A stretch of 18,205 nt of DNA, from assembly GCA_050743385.1 (NCBI GenBank), contig JBOGFJ010000131.1, forward strand, positions 1 to 18,205, written 5' to 3'. The DNA comes from JACDBD01 sp050743385. GTDB lineage: Bacteria > Actinomycetota > Acidimicrobiia > IMCC26256 > JACDBD01. A program made the position numbers and the translations under genes. The first letter of the stretch is position 1. Every line of letters starts with the position of its first letter. Below, in pieces: positions 7,532 through 14,710 of this stretch. A model generated the notes under the pieces. It was not told the origin of the DNA, did no database searches, and saw only the letters and a list, made by a program, of their open reading frames with translations.

Positions 7532-8707
7532 TCAACGCGGGACCCGGGGCATGCGCAAGCCCGCCATGCCGATGATCTCGCGCTGGATCTCGTTGACGCC
7601 GCCGCCGAACGTGCCGATCGTGGCGCCGGCGTACTCGCTCTCGAGGTTGGCTGCCAGCACGGCGCCGGCGGAGCCCTTCTTCAGCGTGCCGGCGACACCG
7701 ACGACCTCCATGAGCAAGCGGAGCGACTCGATACGAAGCTCGGTACCGAACACCTTCATCGCCGACGCGTCGGCAGGGTTGAGCCCGCCCTGCTCCTGGC
7801 GGGACGCCACCCGCCAATTGAAGAGCTCTGCCGCTTCGACCTTCGCCCGCACGCGGGCGAGGTTCATGCGGACCCATTCCCGGTCGACGACCTTGCGACC
7901 GTCGGCAGCGGTGGTCGAGCGCGCCCACTCCGTCACCGCCGCGAGCGACTTGAAGATCCCGGCCGACGGCCCGAGCATCACGCGTTCGAAGTTGAGCTGC
8001 GTGGTGATCATCTTCCACCCGCCGTGCTCGGGGCCCACGCGCATCGACACGGGGACGCGCACGTCGTCGTAGTACGTGGCGTTGTTGTGGCCGCGTCCGA
8101 TCATGCCGAACGGCGTCGAGCTGAACCCCGGATCGGTCGTGTCGACGATGAGGATCGAGATCCCCTCGTGCTTCGGGGCGTCGGGCGCGGTGCGGGCGGC
8201 GAGCCAGATGAAGTCGGCGTCGTGTCCACCGCTCGTGAAGATCTTCTGACCGTTCACGACGTACTCGTCGCCGTCTCGGACCGCTCGGGTCTTGAGGGAG
8301 GCCAGGTCGGTCCCGGCCTCGGGCTCGGTGTAGCCGATCGCGAAGTGGACGTCGCCGGCGAGGATGGCGGGCAGGAAGCGCCGCTTCTGCTCCTCGGTGC
8401 CGTACTCCGCCAGCGTCGGGCCCACCGTGTTGAGCGTGACCGCGGGAAGTGCGACGCCGGCGCGGCTGGCGGCGTCGACGAAGATGAGCTGCTCGACCGG
8501 GCCCCAACCGCGGCCGCCGTACTCCCGGGGCCAACCGACCCCGAGCCAGTCGTCGGTGCCGAGCTGGCGGATGACCTCGCGGTAACCGGCGCCGAAGCCC
8601 TCGCCGTTGCCCATGGCGGCGCGGCGCTCGGGGGTCACGAGGCCGGCGAAGTAGGCGTCGATCTCCTTGCGGAGCGCACGCTGCTCGTCGGTCAGGTCGA
8701 TGAACAT
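7532..8707 (-). CDS. fadE29: Sterol side-chain acyl-CoA dehydrogenase, catalytic chain (FadE29/ChsE2-like)
   Basis: This 391-residue FAD enzyme matches mycobacterial FadE29 (ChsE2) along its whole length as I remember that sequence: the MFIDLT start, GVGWPREYGG (56-65), GYTEPEAGTDLASL (125-138), HNNATYYDDVRVPV (207-220) and the closing MPRVPR. The catalytic base falls at Glu 241 in LNFERVMLGP, the position described for ChsE2. FadE29 pairs with FadE28 as an alpha2beta2 heterotetramer that desaturates the shortened propionyl-type CoA side chain of cholesterol. GAGG upstream of ATG 8707 supports the start. It follows the FadE28-like gene by 8 nt, in the same order as the mycobacterial igr operon. 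What is odd is that the chsH2-chsH1-ltp2 genes, which come next in igr, are missing and an ABC exporter follows. Bile acids or plant sterols are possible substrates as well. Confidence 0.93.
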   Translation of the reverse strand: MFIDLTDEQRALRKEIDAYFAGLVTPERRAAMGNGEGFGAGYREVIRQLGTDDWLGVGWPREYGGRGWGPVEQLIFVDAASRAGVALPAVTLNTVGPTLAEYGTEEQKRRFLPAILAGDVHFAIGYTEPEAGTDLASLKTRAVRDGDEYVVNGQKIFTSGGHDADFIWLAARTAPDAPKHEGISILIVDTTDPGFSSTPFGMIGRGHNNATYYDDVRVPVSMRVGPEHGGWKMITTQLNFERVMLGPSAGIFKSLAAVTEWARSTTAADGRKVVDREWVRMNLARVRAKVEAAELFNWRVASRQEQGGLNPADASAMKVFGTELRIESLRLLMEVVGVAGTLKKGSAGAVLAANLESEYAGATIGTFGGGVNEIQREIIGMAGLRMPRVPR

Positions 8708-8715
8708 GTGTGTCC

Positions 8716-9843
8716 TCAGGCTCGGCCCGCGGCGACGCTGTCGCCGAGGTACAACAGATGGTCGGGGGCACCGCCGAGCGTGTGCTCGAGCCACTTCGCC
8801 CACGTGAAGTACCGGTGGATCGGGTAGTCGGTCGTCGCCCCGATGCCCCCGTGCAGGTGCTGGCAGGCGTGCGCGACCCGCTGCCCGCCGTCGGCGACCC
8901 AGAACTTGGCGATGGCGAGCTGGTCGCGGGCGTCGCGCCCGGCGGCGAGGCGCCAGATCGCCGACCACGCGGTGACGCGGATGGCCTCGGTGTCGATATA
9001 GGCGTCTGCCGCCCGCAGCGTCGCGCCCTGGAATGTCGCGATGGGCCGGTCGAACTGTTTGCGTTCGCTGATGTAGTCGGCCGTGATCCGCAGCGCCTTC
9101 TCGAACACCCCGACCGCGGTCGCGCACAGGCCGGCCAGTGCCCGGTCGTGGATCCACGCCACCGTGTCGGTGTTCGGCGCCCGGGGGTCGCCGAGCGCGT
9201 CCGACTCGTCGACGCGCACGCCCGCCAATGTCAGGTGCCCCTGGGGCTCGCCGTTCGTGGCGGTCGCCTCCTCGATCGCGAGGCCGTCGACGTCGGCTGT
9301 GACGACGAACACCGCCGCGTTCCCGTCGCCGGTGCTCGCGGGCACGAGGATCGCGTCGGCCAGCGGCGCGTAGGCGACCCCGAGCTTCTCGCCGTCGAGG
9401 CGCCATCCGCTGCCGTCACGCCGGGCGACGGTGGTGGGGGCGAGCGGGTCGGCGTGTCCCGGCTCCTGGATCGCGGCGGTGAGGATCGACCGGCCCTCGA
9501 CGACCGCCGGCAGGAAGCGCGACCGCTGCTCGGCCGAGCCGAGCTCGGCGATCGGGAGGGCGCCGGTGCCGACGGTGGCGAGGAGCGGGACGGGCGCGAC
9601 GTGGCGCCCGATCTCCTCGAGAAGCACGCAGAGCTCCATGAGGCCATAGCCGCTCCCGCCCACGTCCTCGGGCAGCGCGACGCCGAGCAGGTTGGTGTCG
9701 GCGAGATCCGCCCAACCGCGGCGGTCGTATGGCTCGGCCGCGCCTTCGAGCTCCTTCAGCCGCTCGGTCGTGACCCGCTCGTCGAGGATCTTCCGCGCCA
9801 GGTCGCGCAGGTCGCGCTGGACGTCGTCGAACGTGAAGTCCAT
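8716..9843 (-). CDS. fadE28: Sterol side-chain acyl-CoA dehydrogenase, partner chain (FadE28/ChsE1-like)
   Basis: The 375-residue acyl-CoA dehydrogenase has an N-terminal helical domain, a reduced beta domain and a C-terminal helical domain with RKQFDRPI (261-268) and QHLHGGIG (328-335), which bind FAD across the subunit interface. Where a catalytic Glu would be expected (around residues 236-246, ALAGLCATAVG) there is none. This matches the non-catalytic FadE28 chain of the mycobacterial ChsE1-ChsE2 complex, as does the YPIHRYF stretch. It would form one active site per heterodimer with the next gene. ATG 9843 overlaps the P450 stop by one base (TGATG), so it is translated by coupling. It is slightly longer than mycobacterial FadE28 (about 340), mainly by a longer N-terminal helical part. 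Confidence 0.92.
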   Translation of the reverse strand: MDFTFDDVQRDLRDLARKILDERVTTERLKELEGAAEPYDRRGWADLADTNLLGVALPEDVGGSGYGLMELCVLLEEIGRHVAPVPLLATVGTGALPIAELGSAEQRSRFLPAVVEGRSILTAAIQEPGHADPLAPTTVARRDGSGWRLDGEKLGVAYAPLADAILVPASTGDGNAAVFVVTADVDGLAIEEATATNGEPQGHLTLAGVRVDESDALGDPRAPNTDTVAWIHDRALAGLCATAVGVFEKALRITADYISERKQFDRPIATFQGATLRAADAYIDTEAIRVTAWSAIWRLAAGRDARDQLAIAKFWVADGGQRVAHACQHLHGGIGATTDYPIHRYFTWAKWLEHTLGGAPDHLLYLGDSVAAGRA

Positions 9844-11078
9844 CAGGTGGTCTCGCGTGCACCGGGAGTGAACCGCACCGGAAGGTGCTTGATCCCGCCG
9901 ATGAAGTTCGACCGCAGGTGCTGGAGCTCGCCCGCGGGCTCGATCTTGGGCATACGCCGGGCGACCTCCTCGAAGAGCACCCGGATCTCCATCCGGGCGA
10001 GGTTGGCCCCGAGACAGTGATGGGGACCGCCGCCACCGAAGCCGATGTGGTCGTTGGGATCGCGCCGGATGTCGAAGCGGAACGGCTCGTCGAAGACGTC
10101 CTCGTCACGGTTCGCCGACACGTACCAGATGCTGACCTTCTCGCCGGCCTTGATCTCTTGGCCGCGGATCTCGGTGTCGCGGGTGACGTTGCGCCGGAAG
10201 TACATGACCGGCGATGCCCATCGCACGATCTCCTCCGTCGCCGGGGTGGACAGCCCAGGGTCGTCGACGAGGGCCTGGTACTGGTCGGGATTGTCGAGGA
10301 AGGCGCGCATACCGTGCGCGATCGAGTTGCGGGTGGTCTCGTTGCCCGCCACCGACAGCAGCATGAAGAACATGTTGAAGTCCATCTCCGACAGGCGATC
10401 GCCATCGACCTCGGCATCGAGGAGCGCGGTGACGATGTCGTCACGAGGGTTCGCCCGCCGCTGCTGGGCGAGCTCGTTCGCGTACATGAACATCTCGACC
10501 TGAGCTTCCTGCACCTCGCTGTCGGGGACGATGTACTCGGGGTCTTCGCTGCCGACCATCCGGTTGCTCCACTCGAAGATCTTGTGACGGTCCTCGCGGG
10601 GCACGCCCAGCATCTCGGCGATGACCTGGAGCGGGAGCTCGGCGGCGACGTCGACGACGAAGTCGCACTCGCCCGCCTCGATCACCTGGTCGAGGATCTC
10701 GTTGGTGAGCTGGTGGATGTGGGGCTCGAGCGCCGCCACCCGCCGGGGAGTGAACCCGTGGTTCACCAGCTTCCGGTAGCGGGTGTGCTCGGGGGCGTCC
10801 ATCGTCAGCATGAGGTTTCCGGCGAGCTCCATGTTGGAGCCGTCGGTGGGGCCCTCGAGCCCGACGACGCCGCCGCGCTTCTGGTCGGACGAGAACGTCG
10901 ACCCGTCGCGGCCGACCGCGACCACGTCGGCGTGCTTGGTGATCACCCAGAAGCCGGGCCCGCCGGGCTCGGGGTGGAGATAGACCGGTGCTTCGCGCCG
11001 GAGGAACGTGAACCACTCGTGGGGAATGCCCTCCGTGAACCGGTCCCGGTCGAGGAGGTCGATGTCGCTCAGTTGCAT
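9843..11078 (-). CDS. Cytochrome P450, CYP125/CYP142-like (probable sterol side-chain hydroxylase)
   Basis: The 411-residue soluble bacterial P450 is complete. The I-helix oxygen-activation motif is AGNETT (244-249), the ExxR pair is Glu 283/Arg 286, and the haem-binding loop is FGGGGPHHCLG (347-357) with the thiolate ligand Cys 355. The C-terminal SNFIGGIKHLPV (390-401) is characteristic of the CYP125/124/142 group, which oxidises the terminal methyl of cholesterol or methyl-branched chains (C26/C27) to start side-chain degradation. Electrons would come from a ferredoxin and reductase not encoded here. AGAGGA upstream of ATG 11078 supports the start. It lies 22 nt after livF and overlaps the FadE28-like gene, the same order as cyp125-fadE28-fadE29 in mycobacteria. 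CYP142 or CYP124 specificity cannot be excluded. Confidence 0.93.
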   Translation of the reverse strand: MQLSDIDLLDRDRFTEGIPHEWFTFLRREAPVYLHPEPGGPGFWVITKHADVVAVGRDGSTFSSDQKRGGVVGLEGPTDGSNMELAGNLMLTMDAPEHTRYRKLVNHGFTPRRVAALEPHIHQLTNEILDQVIEAGECDFVVDVAAELPLQVIAEMLGVPREDRHKIFEWSNRMVGSEDPEYIVPDSEVQEAQVEMFMYANELAQQRRANPRDDIVTALLDAEVDGDRLSEMDFNMFFMLLSVAGNETTRNSIAHGMRAFLDNPDQYQALVDDPGLSTPATEEIVRWASPVMYFRRNVTRDTEIRGQEIKAGEKVSIWYVSANRDEDVFDEPFRFDIRRDPNDHIGFGGGGPHHCLGANLARMEIRVLFEEVARRMPKIEPAGELQHLRSNFIGGIKHLPVRFTPGARETT

Positions 11079-11100
11079 TTGGGGGTCCTCTCGGTTGGGG

Positions 11101-11838
11101 TCACACGACCGCGCCCAGGTAGGCGTCGGGCAGAGAGCTGACGACGTCGGCCGGTGGTCCGGCAGCGACCACGACGCCCTGGGCGATCACCGCCACATGA
11201 TCGGCGATGTCGAGGACCGCCCGGGCGAACTGCTCGACGATGACGAGCGCGACCCCGCGCTCGGCCATGTGGGCGACGTGCTCGTAGAGCTGCTCGAGCA
11301 CCACCGGCGCGAGTCCCATCGAGAGCTCGTCGAGCAGGAGGACCTTCGGATCGGTGGTGATGACGCGGGCCATCGCGAGCATGCGTTGCTCGCCGCCCGA
11401 GAGCGTTCCCGCGAGCTGGTTGCGGCGATCGCGAAGCCAGGGGAACTCGGTCACGGCGCGCTCCTCCACGTCGACCGAGCGGGGAGCGGCGTACGTGGCG
11501 AGACGGAGGTTCTCGCGGACGGTGAGGTTCGGGAACACGCCCCGCGCCTCGGGGATCGCGCGGACGCCGCCGCGTGCGATCGCCGCGGGTCTGGTGCCGT
11601 CGACGTGGCGGCCGGAGATGTGAACGCAGCCGGCGGTGGGCTTCATGAGGCCGGTTGCGACTCGGATCGTCGTCGACTTGCCCGCGCCGTTCGGTCCGAG
11701 CAATCCGACGACGGCGCCGGGGGCGATCGTCAGGTCGACGCCGTGCAGCACCTCGATGGGCCCGTACGCGGCGTGCACGCCGTGCAGCCCGAGCGCGGGC
11801 GCGGTCGACGTGTTCGTGTCGGTGTGCTCACACACCAC
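11101..11838 (-). CDS. livF: Branched-chain amino acid-type ABC importer, ATP-binding protein LivF
   Basis: This is an ATPase of about 245 residues of the Liv (HAAT) importer family. The motifs are Walker A GPNGAGKST (about 48-56), the LivF-typical IPEARGVFPNLTVREN (95-110) in place of the usual Q-loop, signature LSGGEQ (146-151), Walker B LLLDE (167-171) and VEQ in place of the H-loop His, which is normal for LivF. It pairs with LivG at the cytoplasmic face of LivH-LivM. GTG 11838 is chosen because GGGAGG lies 8 nt upstream; GTG 11847 and 11835 are alternatives. The gene overlaps the 3' end of livG by 11 nt. It is followed by the P450 after 22 nt, so the importer ATPases are probably co-transcribed with the sterol cassette. 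The substrate cannot be inferred from the ATPase. Confidence 0.94.
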   Translation of the reverse strand: MVCEHTDTNTSTAPALGLHGVHAAYGPIEVLHGVDLTIAPGAVVGLLGPNGAGKSTTIRVATGLMKPTAGCVHISGRHVDGTRPAAIARGGVRAIPEARGVFPNLTVRENLRLATYAAPRSVDVEERAVTEFPWLRDRRNQLAGTLSGGEQRMLAMARVITTDPKVLLLDELSMGLAPVVLEQLYEHVAHMAERGVALVIVEQFARAVLDIADHVAVIAQGVVVAAGPPADVVSSLPDAYLGAVV

Positions 11839-12601
11839 CGGGGCCACCTCCCGAGGTGTTGGCGAAGGTGCTCCCGAGGTAGGCCGCCTGCACGTCCTCG
11901 TTCCGACGGACCTCTTCGGGTGGGCCGCCGGCGATGATGCGCCCGAACTCGAGCGCGTAGATCTGGGCGCTCGTCTGCATCACGAGGCCGACGTCGTGCT
12001 CCACGAGCACGACCGCGAGCCCGTCGGCGGCCAGACCCACGAGGAGCCGGCCGAGCCAGGCGGTCTCGGCGGGGTCGAGGCCCGACGACGGCTCGTCGAG
12101 GAGGAGCACCCGCGGTCGCGTCGCCAGTGCCCGCGCCACTTCGATCACGCGCGCCATCCCGAGGGGGAGCACGTCGACCAAGGCGCCGCCGATGTCGCGC
12201 AGGGCCAGCCGGTCGAGGATCTCGTCGGCGACGGCCTCGGGCTGCTCGTGCCCGCCCGACCAGCGGCGATGGATCTCCGCCGCGACCAGCACGTTCTCGC
12301 GCACGCTCAGCGATCCGAAGATCTCCAGGCGCTGGAACGTGCGTGCCAACCCGCGCCGCGCTCGCTTGTGCGGCGCGAGGCGCGTGACGTCCTTCCCGTC
12401 GAGGCGCACGCGCCCGGTCCGGGCGGGTTGGAGACCGCAGACGGTGTTGAAGAGCGTGGTCTTCCCGGCGCCGTTCGGGCCGATCACCGAGAAGACCTCC
12501 CGACGCCGGACCTCGAGATCCACGCGAGAGAGCGCCGCGAGCGCCCCGAAGTGCCGCGAGACCTGCTCAACCTGGAGAACCGGCTGCCCGTTGTCCGGCA
12601 T
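11828..12601 (-). CDS. livG: Branched-chain amino acid-type ABC importer, ATP-binding protein LivG
   Basis: The 257-residue ATPase has Walker A GPNGAGKT (41-48), Q-loop TFQ (88-90), Walker B LLLDEP (166-171) and H-loop His 202 in VEHDVGLV, the LivG signature. The ABC signature is LPLGM (146-150) instead of the LSYGQ/LPYGQ of proteobacterial LivG; as far as I recall, such LPLG-type signatures are common in actinobacterial LivG. The start is ATG 12601, with GAGGG just upstream. The frame is open further, to a GTG at 12715, but that part is low-complexity Gly/Arg-rich and is rejected. It is adjacent to livM across a 141-nt palindromic gap, unlike the tight overlaps elsewhere in the operon. Its style differs from the livM/livH/livK genes and it may have come from another genome. 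Confidence 0.94.
   Translation of the reverse strand: MPDNGQPVLQVEQVSRHFGALAALSRVDLEVRRREVFSVIGPNGAGKTTLFNTVCGLQPARTGRVRLDGKDVTRLAPHKRARRGLARTFQRLEIFGSLSVRENVLVAAEIHRRWSGGHEQPEAVADEILDRLALRDIGGALVDVLPLGMARVIEVARALATRPRVLLLDEPSSGLDPAETAWLGRLLVGLAADGLAVVLVEHDVGLVMQTSAQIYALEFGRIIAGGPPEEVRRNEDVQAAYLGSTFANTSGGGPGGV
11847..11852 (-). promoter_or_regulatory. Shine-Dalgarno that sets the livF start
   Basis: On the minus strand the sequence reads GGGAGG, then eight bases, then GTG at 11838. The upstream in-frame GTG at 11847 overlaps this motif and could not use it. The site lies inside the livG 3' end. Confidence 0.6.
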
Positions 12602-12618
12602 GCCCTCAGATCGTTCTC

Positions 12619-12677
12619 GTGGGGGGGAGCGCCACTGCCCACCCGCCGGGCGGGTACCCGCCCCCACACCCCCCCAC
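12619..12677. repeat. GC-rich palindromic tract between livM and livG
   Basis: The 141-nt gap 12602-12742 contains nested symmetry. GTGGGGGGG (12619-12627) is the exact inverse of CCCCCCCAC (12669-12677). Inside lies the perfect 16-bp palindrome GGGCGGGTACCCGCCC (12648-12663), which overlaps a second inverted pair ACCCGCC/GGCGGGT (12641-12655). Read on the minus strand it could fold in the transcript after livM, but there is no U tract, so a classical terminator is unlikely. Homopolymers of seven G and seven C make the spot prone to sequencing or assembly error. Confidence 0.7.
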
Positions 12678-12742
12678 CAGCCACCGACCTTCCCTACGTC
12701 CCCCCGGCATGGCACCTCTCACCATCGATTCGCTCACAGGCC

Positions 12743-13774
12743 TCACTCGCTCCCGCCCGCGGGAGCCGGCGCCGGCAGGCGCGACCCGCGGACCCGGGTG
12801 ATCCGGAGCGCTCCGAGCAGGCCCTTCGGCATGAACAGCACGATGAGGACAAGGATCACCCCGATGATGAGGAAGTGGAGCCCGATCCCTTTGTCGGCGG
12901 ACAAGCCGATGGCCTGGTAGATCTTGGGCGCGTAGGTGCTGACCTCTTCCTGGAGCACGACGAAGAAGACGCCGCCGATGATCGGCCCCACCAGGGTGCC
13001 GATCCCGCCGATCATCACCATGACGATCGCCTCGCCGGAGACCGTCCAGAGCAGGAGGTCCGGCGTGGCGTTGGCCAGCCGGATGGGATAGATGGCTCCC
13101 GCCACGCCTGTCAGGACCGCGGAGATCATGCAGACGGCCATCTTGTAGCGCCGCACGTTGTAGCCCAGAAAGCGGGCTCGATCCTCGTTCTCCCGAATGG
13201 CGATCAGCACCTTGCCGAAGTGCGAGTCGACCAGCGTGCGACAGGTCACGTAGGCGACCAGCAGCAGGGCCAACACCAGGTAGTAGTTCTCGAGGGCCGT
13301 GTTGAGGGCCGAGCCCGCCACCGCCGGGACGAGGTGGGCCGGCTCCAGCCCCTGGATCCCGTCCGAGCCCCCGAACGTCATCGTGTACCGGAAGAACGTG
13401 TAGACGACCTCCGCGAAGATGAGCGTGAGCAGGGCAAAGTAGATCCCCCGGCGGGTGGTGGCGAAATAGCTCACGATCAAGGCGTACAGCCCGACCACGA
13501 CGACGGCAAAGAGCAGGCAGAGCCAGAGCGAGCGCACGCCGCGCTCCAGCAGGACGGCCGTGGAGTAGGCCCCGAGCCCCAGGAAGGCCGCATGCCCGAA
13601 GGACACGAGGCCGGTATAACCCATCAAGAGGTCCAGGCTCATGGCGATGACCCCGAACAGCAGGGCGTCGAACGCCAGGTTCAGGCGGTAGCCGGTCATG
13701 AACGGAAGGGCGGGGAGCAGCGCCAGCGCGCCAAAGACCACCCAGAGCCGCCAGCCGAGCCGGCGGCCGTTCAT
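12743..13774 (-). CDS. livM: Branched-chain amino acid-type ABC importer, permease LivM
   Basis: This is a 343-residue integral membrane permease of the Liv family, with eight to ten helices. The conserved entry is FGVIAMSLDLLMGYTGLVS (about 40-58) followed by SFGHAAFLGLGAY. A cytoplasmic coupling loop around RENEDRARFLGYNVRRYK (about 205-222) contacts LivG/LivF. The GEAIVMVMIGGIGTLVGPIIGG segment (about 261-282) is also diagnostic. ATG 13774 overlaps the livH stop as ATGA, and GAGGG about 9 nt upstream of ATG supports the start. Together with LivH it forms the translocation path. The C-terminus is a short basic tail rich in Ala and Pro. The expected next gene livG is present but only after the palindromic gap. 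Confidence 0.95.
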   Translation of the reverse strand: MNGRRLGWRLWVVFGALALLPALPFMTGYRLNLAFDALLFGVIAMSLDLLMGYTGLVSFGHAAFLGLGAYSTAVLLERGVRSLWLCLLFAVVVVGLYALIVSYFATTRRGIYFALLTLIFAEVVYTFFRYTMTFGGSDGIQGLEPAHLVPAVAGSALNTALENYYLVLALLLVAYVTCRTLVDSHFGKVLIAIRENEDRARFLGYNVRRYKMAVCMISAVLTGVAGAIYPIRLANATPDLLLWTVSGEAIVMVMIGGIGTLVGPIIGGVFFVVLQEEVSTYAPKIYQAIGLSADKGIGLHFLIIGVILVLIVLFMPKGLLGALRITRVRGSRLPAPAPAGGSE

Positions 13775-14649
13775 TCCAGCACGCCCTCACGTCCGAAGAA
13801 GCCGCGAGGGCGGACGATCAGCACGAAGATCATGATGGCGAACAGGGCGATGGCCACCCGCTGAGGGTTCAGCCAGAGCGAGAAGAGGCTCTGCGCCTCG
13901 CCGATGACCAGAGCCGCGAGTACGGACCCGCCCATGGACCCCATCCCGCCGAGGATCACCACGATGAAGGCCAGCAAGATCATCTCCACGCCCATCGTCG
14001 GATAGACGGTGAAGATCGGCGCCAGGAGGAGCCCGGCCATCGCCGCCAGCGCCGCGGAGCCTGCGAACGTGAGCGTGAAGACGCGCGGGACGTTGACGCC
14101 GAGGCCGTCCAGCATCTCGGCGTCCTGGACCGCGGCGCGGACAATGATCCCCGCCCGCGTCTTGGTGAAGAAGAGCCAGATCAGGCCGAGGAGCAGGAGC
14201 GATGCGCCCAGGAGAAACAGCCGATACCGGGGGTAGATCATCCCGAGGAGGGGGACCGATCCCCCGATCGGATCCAGGATCCGCCGCTGGTCCCCGCCCC
14301 AGATCTCCCGGACGATCTCGCGAAACGCGAGGGCGAGGCCAAAGGTCAGGATCAGCCCGTACAGCGGCTCCCGCCGGTAGAGCGGGCGGAGAGTGAGGAC
14401 TTCCATCAGCGCGCCGATGACCCCCACCACGAGCGGCGCCAGGATCATCGCGACCCAGAACGACTGGGTGAGGCCGATCACGGCGATCCCGGCGTAGGCG
14501 CCCAGCATGAAGAGCTCGCCGTGGGCGATGTTCATGACGCCCAGGAGCCCGAAGATGACCGTGAGGCCGAGCGCGAGCAGACCCAGAGCAGCCCCGAATA
14601 CGAGGCCGTGGAGCATCTGCGGCAGCAGGATGCCGACGAGATAGTCCAA
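13771..14649 (-). CDS. livH: Branched-chain amino acid-type ABC importer, permease LivH
   Basis: The 292-residue hydrophobic permease has the LivH hallmarks: GLLALGLTVIFGLLGVMN (about 23-40) and IAHGELFMLGAYAG (41-54) near the N-terminus. A coupling loop lies around DAEMLDGLGVNVPRVF (about 176-191), and GGMGSMGGSVLAALVIG (about 234-250) is near the C-terminus. The start is taken as TTG 14649, which leaves the usual short N-terminal lead before the first helix; no ATG precedes the conserved region except at codon 12, and the Shine-Dalgarno is weak. It overlaps livM by 4 nt and is separated from livK by 61 nt containing a strong hairpin, an arrangement that would give more binding protein than permease. 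Confidence 0.94.
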   Translation of the reverse strand: MDYLVGILLPQMLHGLVFGAALGLLALGLTVIFGLLGVMNIAHGELFMLGAYAGIAVIGLTQSFWVAMILAPLVVGVIGALMEVLTLRPLYRREPLYGLILTFGLALAFREIVREIWGGDQRRILDPIGGSVPLLGMIYPRYRLFLLGASLLLLGLIWLFFTKTRAGIIVRAAVQDAEMLDGLGVNVPRVFTLTFAGSAALAAMAGLLLAPIFTVYPTMGVEMILLAFIVVILGGMGSMGGSVLAALVIGEAQSLFSLWLNPQRVAIALFAIMIFVLIVRPRGFFGREGVLE

Positions 14650-14663
14650 GGATGGCTCAGGAA

Positions 14664-14697
14664 AGGGGCGCCCCGTCTCCAGGGACGGAGCGCCCCT
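14664..14697 (-). terminator. Intercistronic hairpin between livK and livH
   Basis: AGGGGCGCCCCGTC (14664-14677) pairs with GACGGAGCGCCCCT (14684-14697) over 14 positions, the one mismatch becoming a G-U wobble in one RNA strand, around a 6-nt loop. On the minus strand it is followed by TTTCC, a very short U run. It starts 13 nt after the livK stop and ends 14 nt before the livH start. It most likely acts as a leaky terminator or an mRNA-stabilising element that raises livK expression relative to the permeases. Confidence 0.65.
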
Positions 14698-14710
14698 CGG
14701 TCATGCGCCG

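Noticed and set aside
5754..8771. Apparent 1005-residue ABC protein with an N-terminal extension
   Set aside because: The first 433 codons are an Arg/Pro/His-rich out-of-frame reading of the FadE29-like gene. The real protein begins at ATG 7472 with an ABC membrane domain.
7532..9406. Long N-terminal extension of the FadE29-like dehydrogenase
   Set aside because: The extension overlaps the FadE28-like gene in another frame and has no domain. ATG 8707 with GAGG upstream matches the N-terminus of mycobacterial FadE29.
12602..12715. 38-residue N-terminal extension of LivG from GTG 12715
   Set aside because: It is Gly/Trp/Arg-rich, crosses the palindromic tract and is absent from the LivG family, which begins close to ATG 12601.
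12602..12742. Attachment site or insertion-element scar at the suspected junction
   Set aside because: There is no integrase, transposase or tRNA nearby, and I see no matching direct repeats at the edges. The symmetry alone does not support a mobile element.
11636..13864. A 742-codon open frame on the plus strand across livF, livG and livM
   Set aside because: It is antisense to three clear Liv genes, has a low-complexity product and crosses the intergenic gap without any domain. Its continuity across the gap only reflects high GC content.
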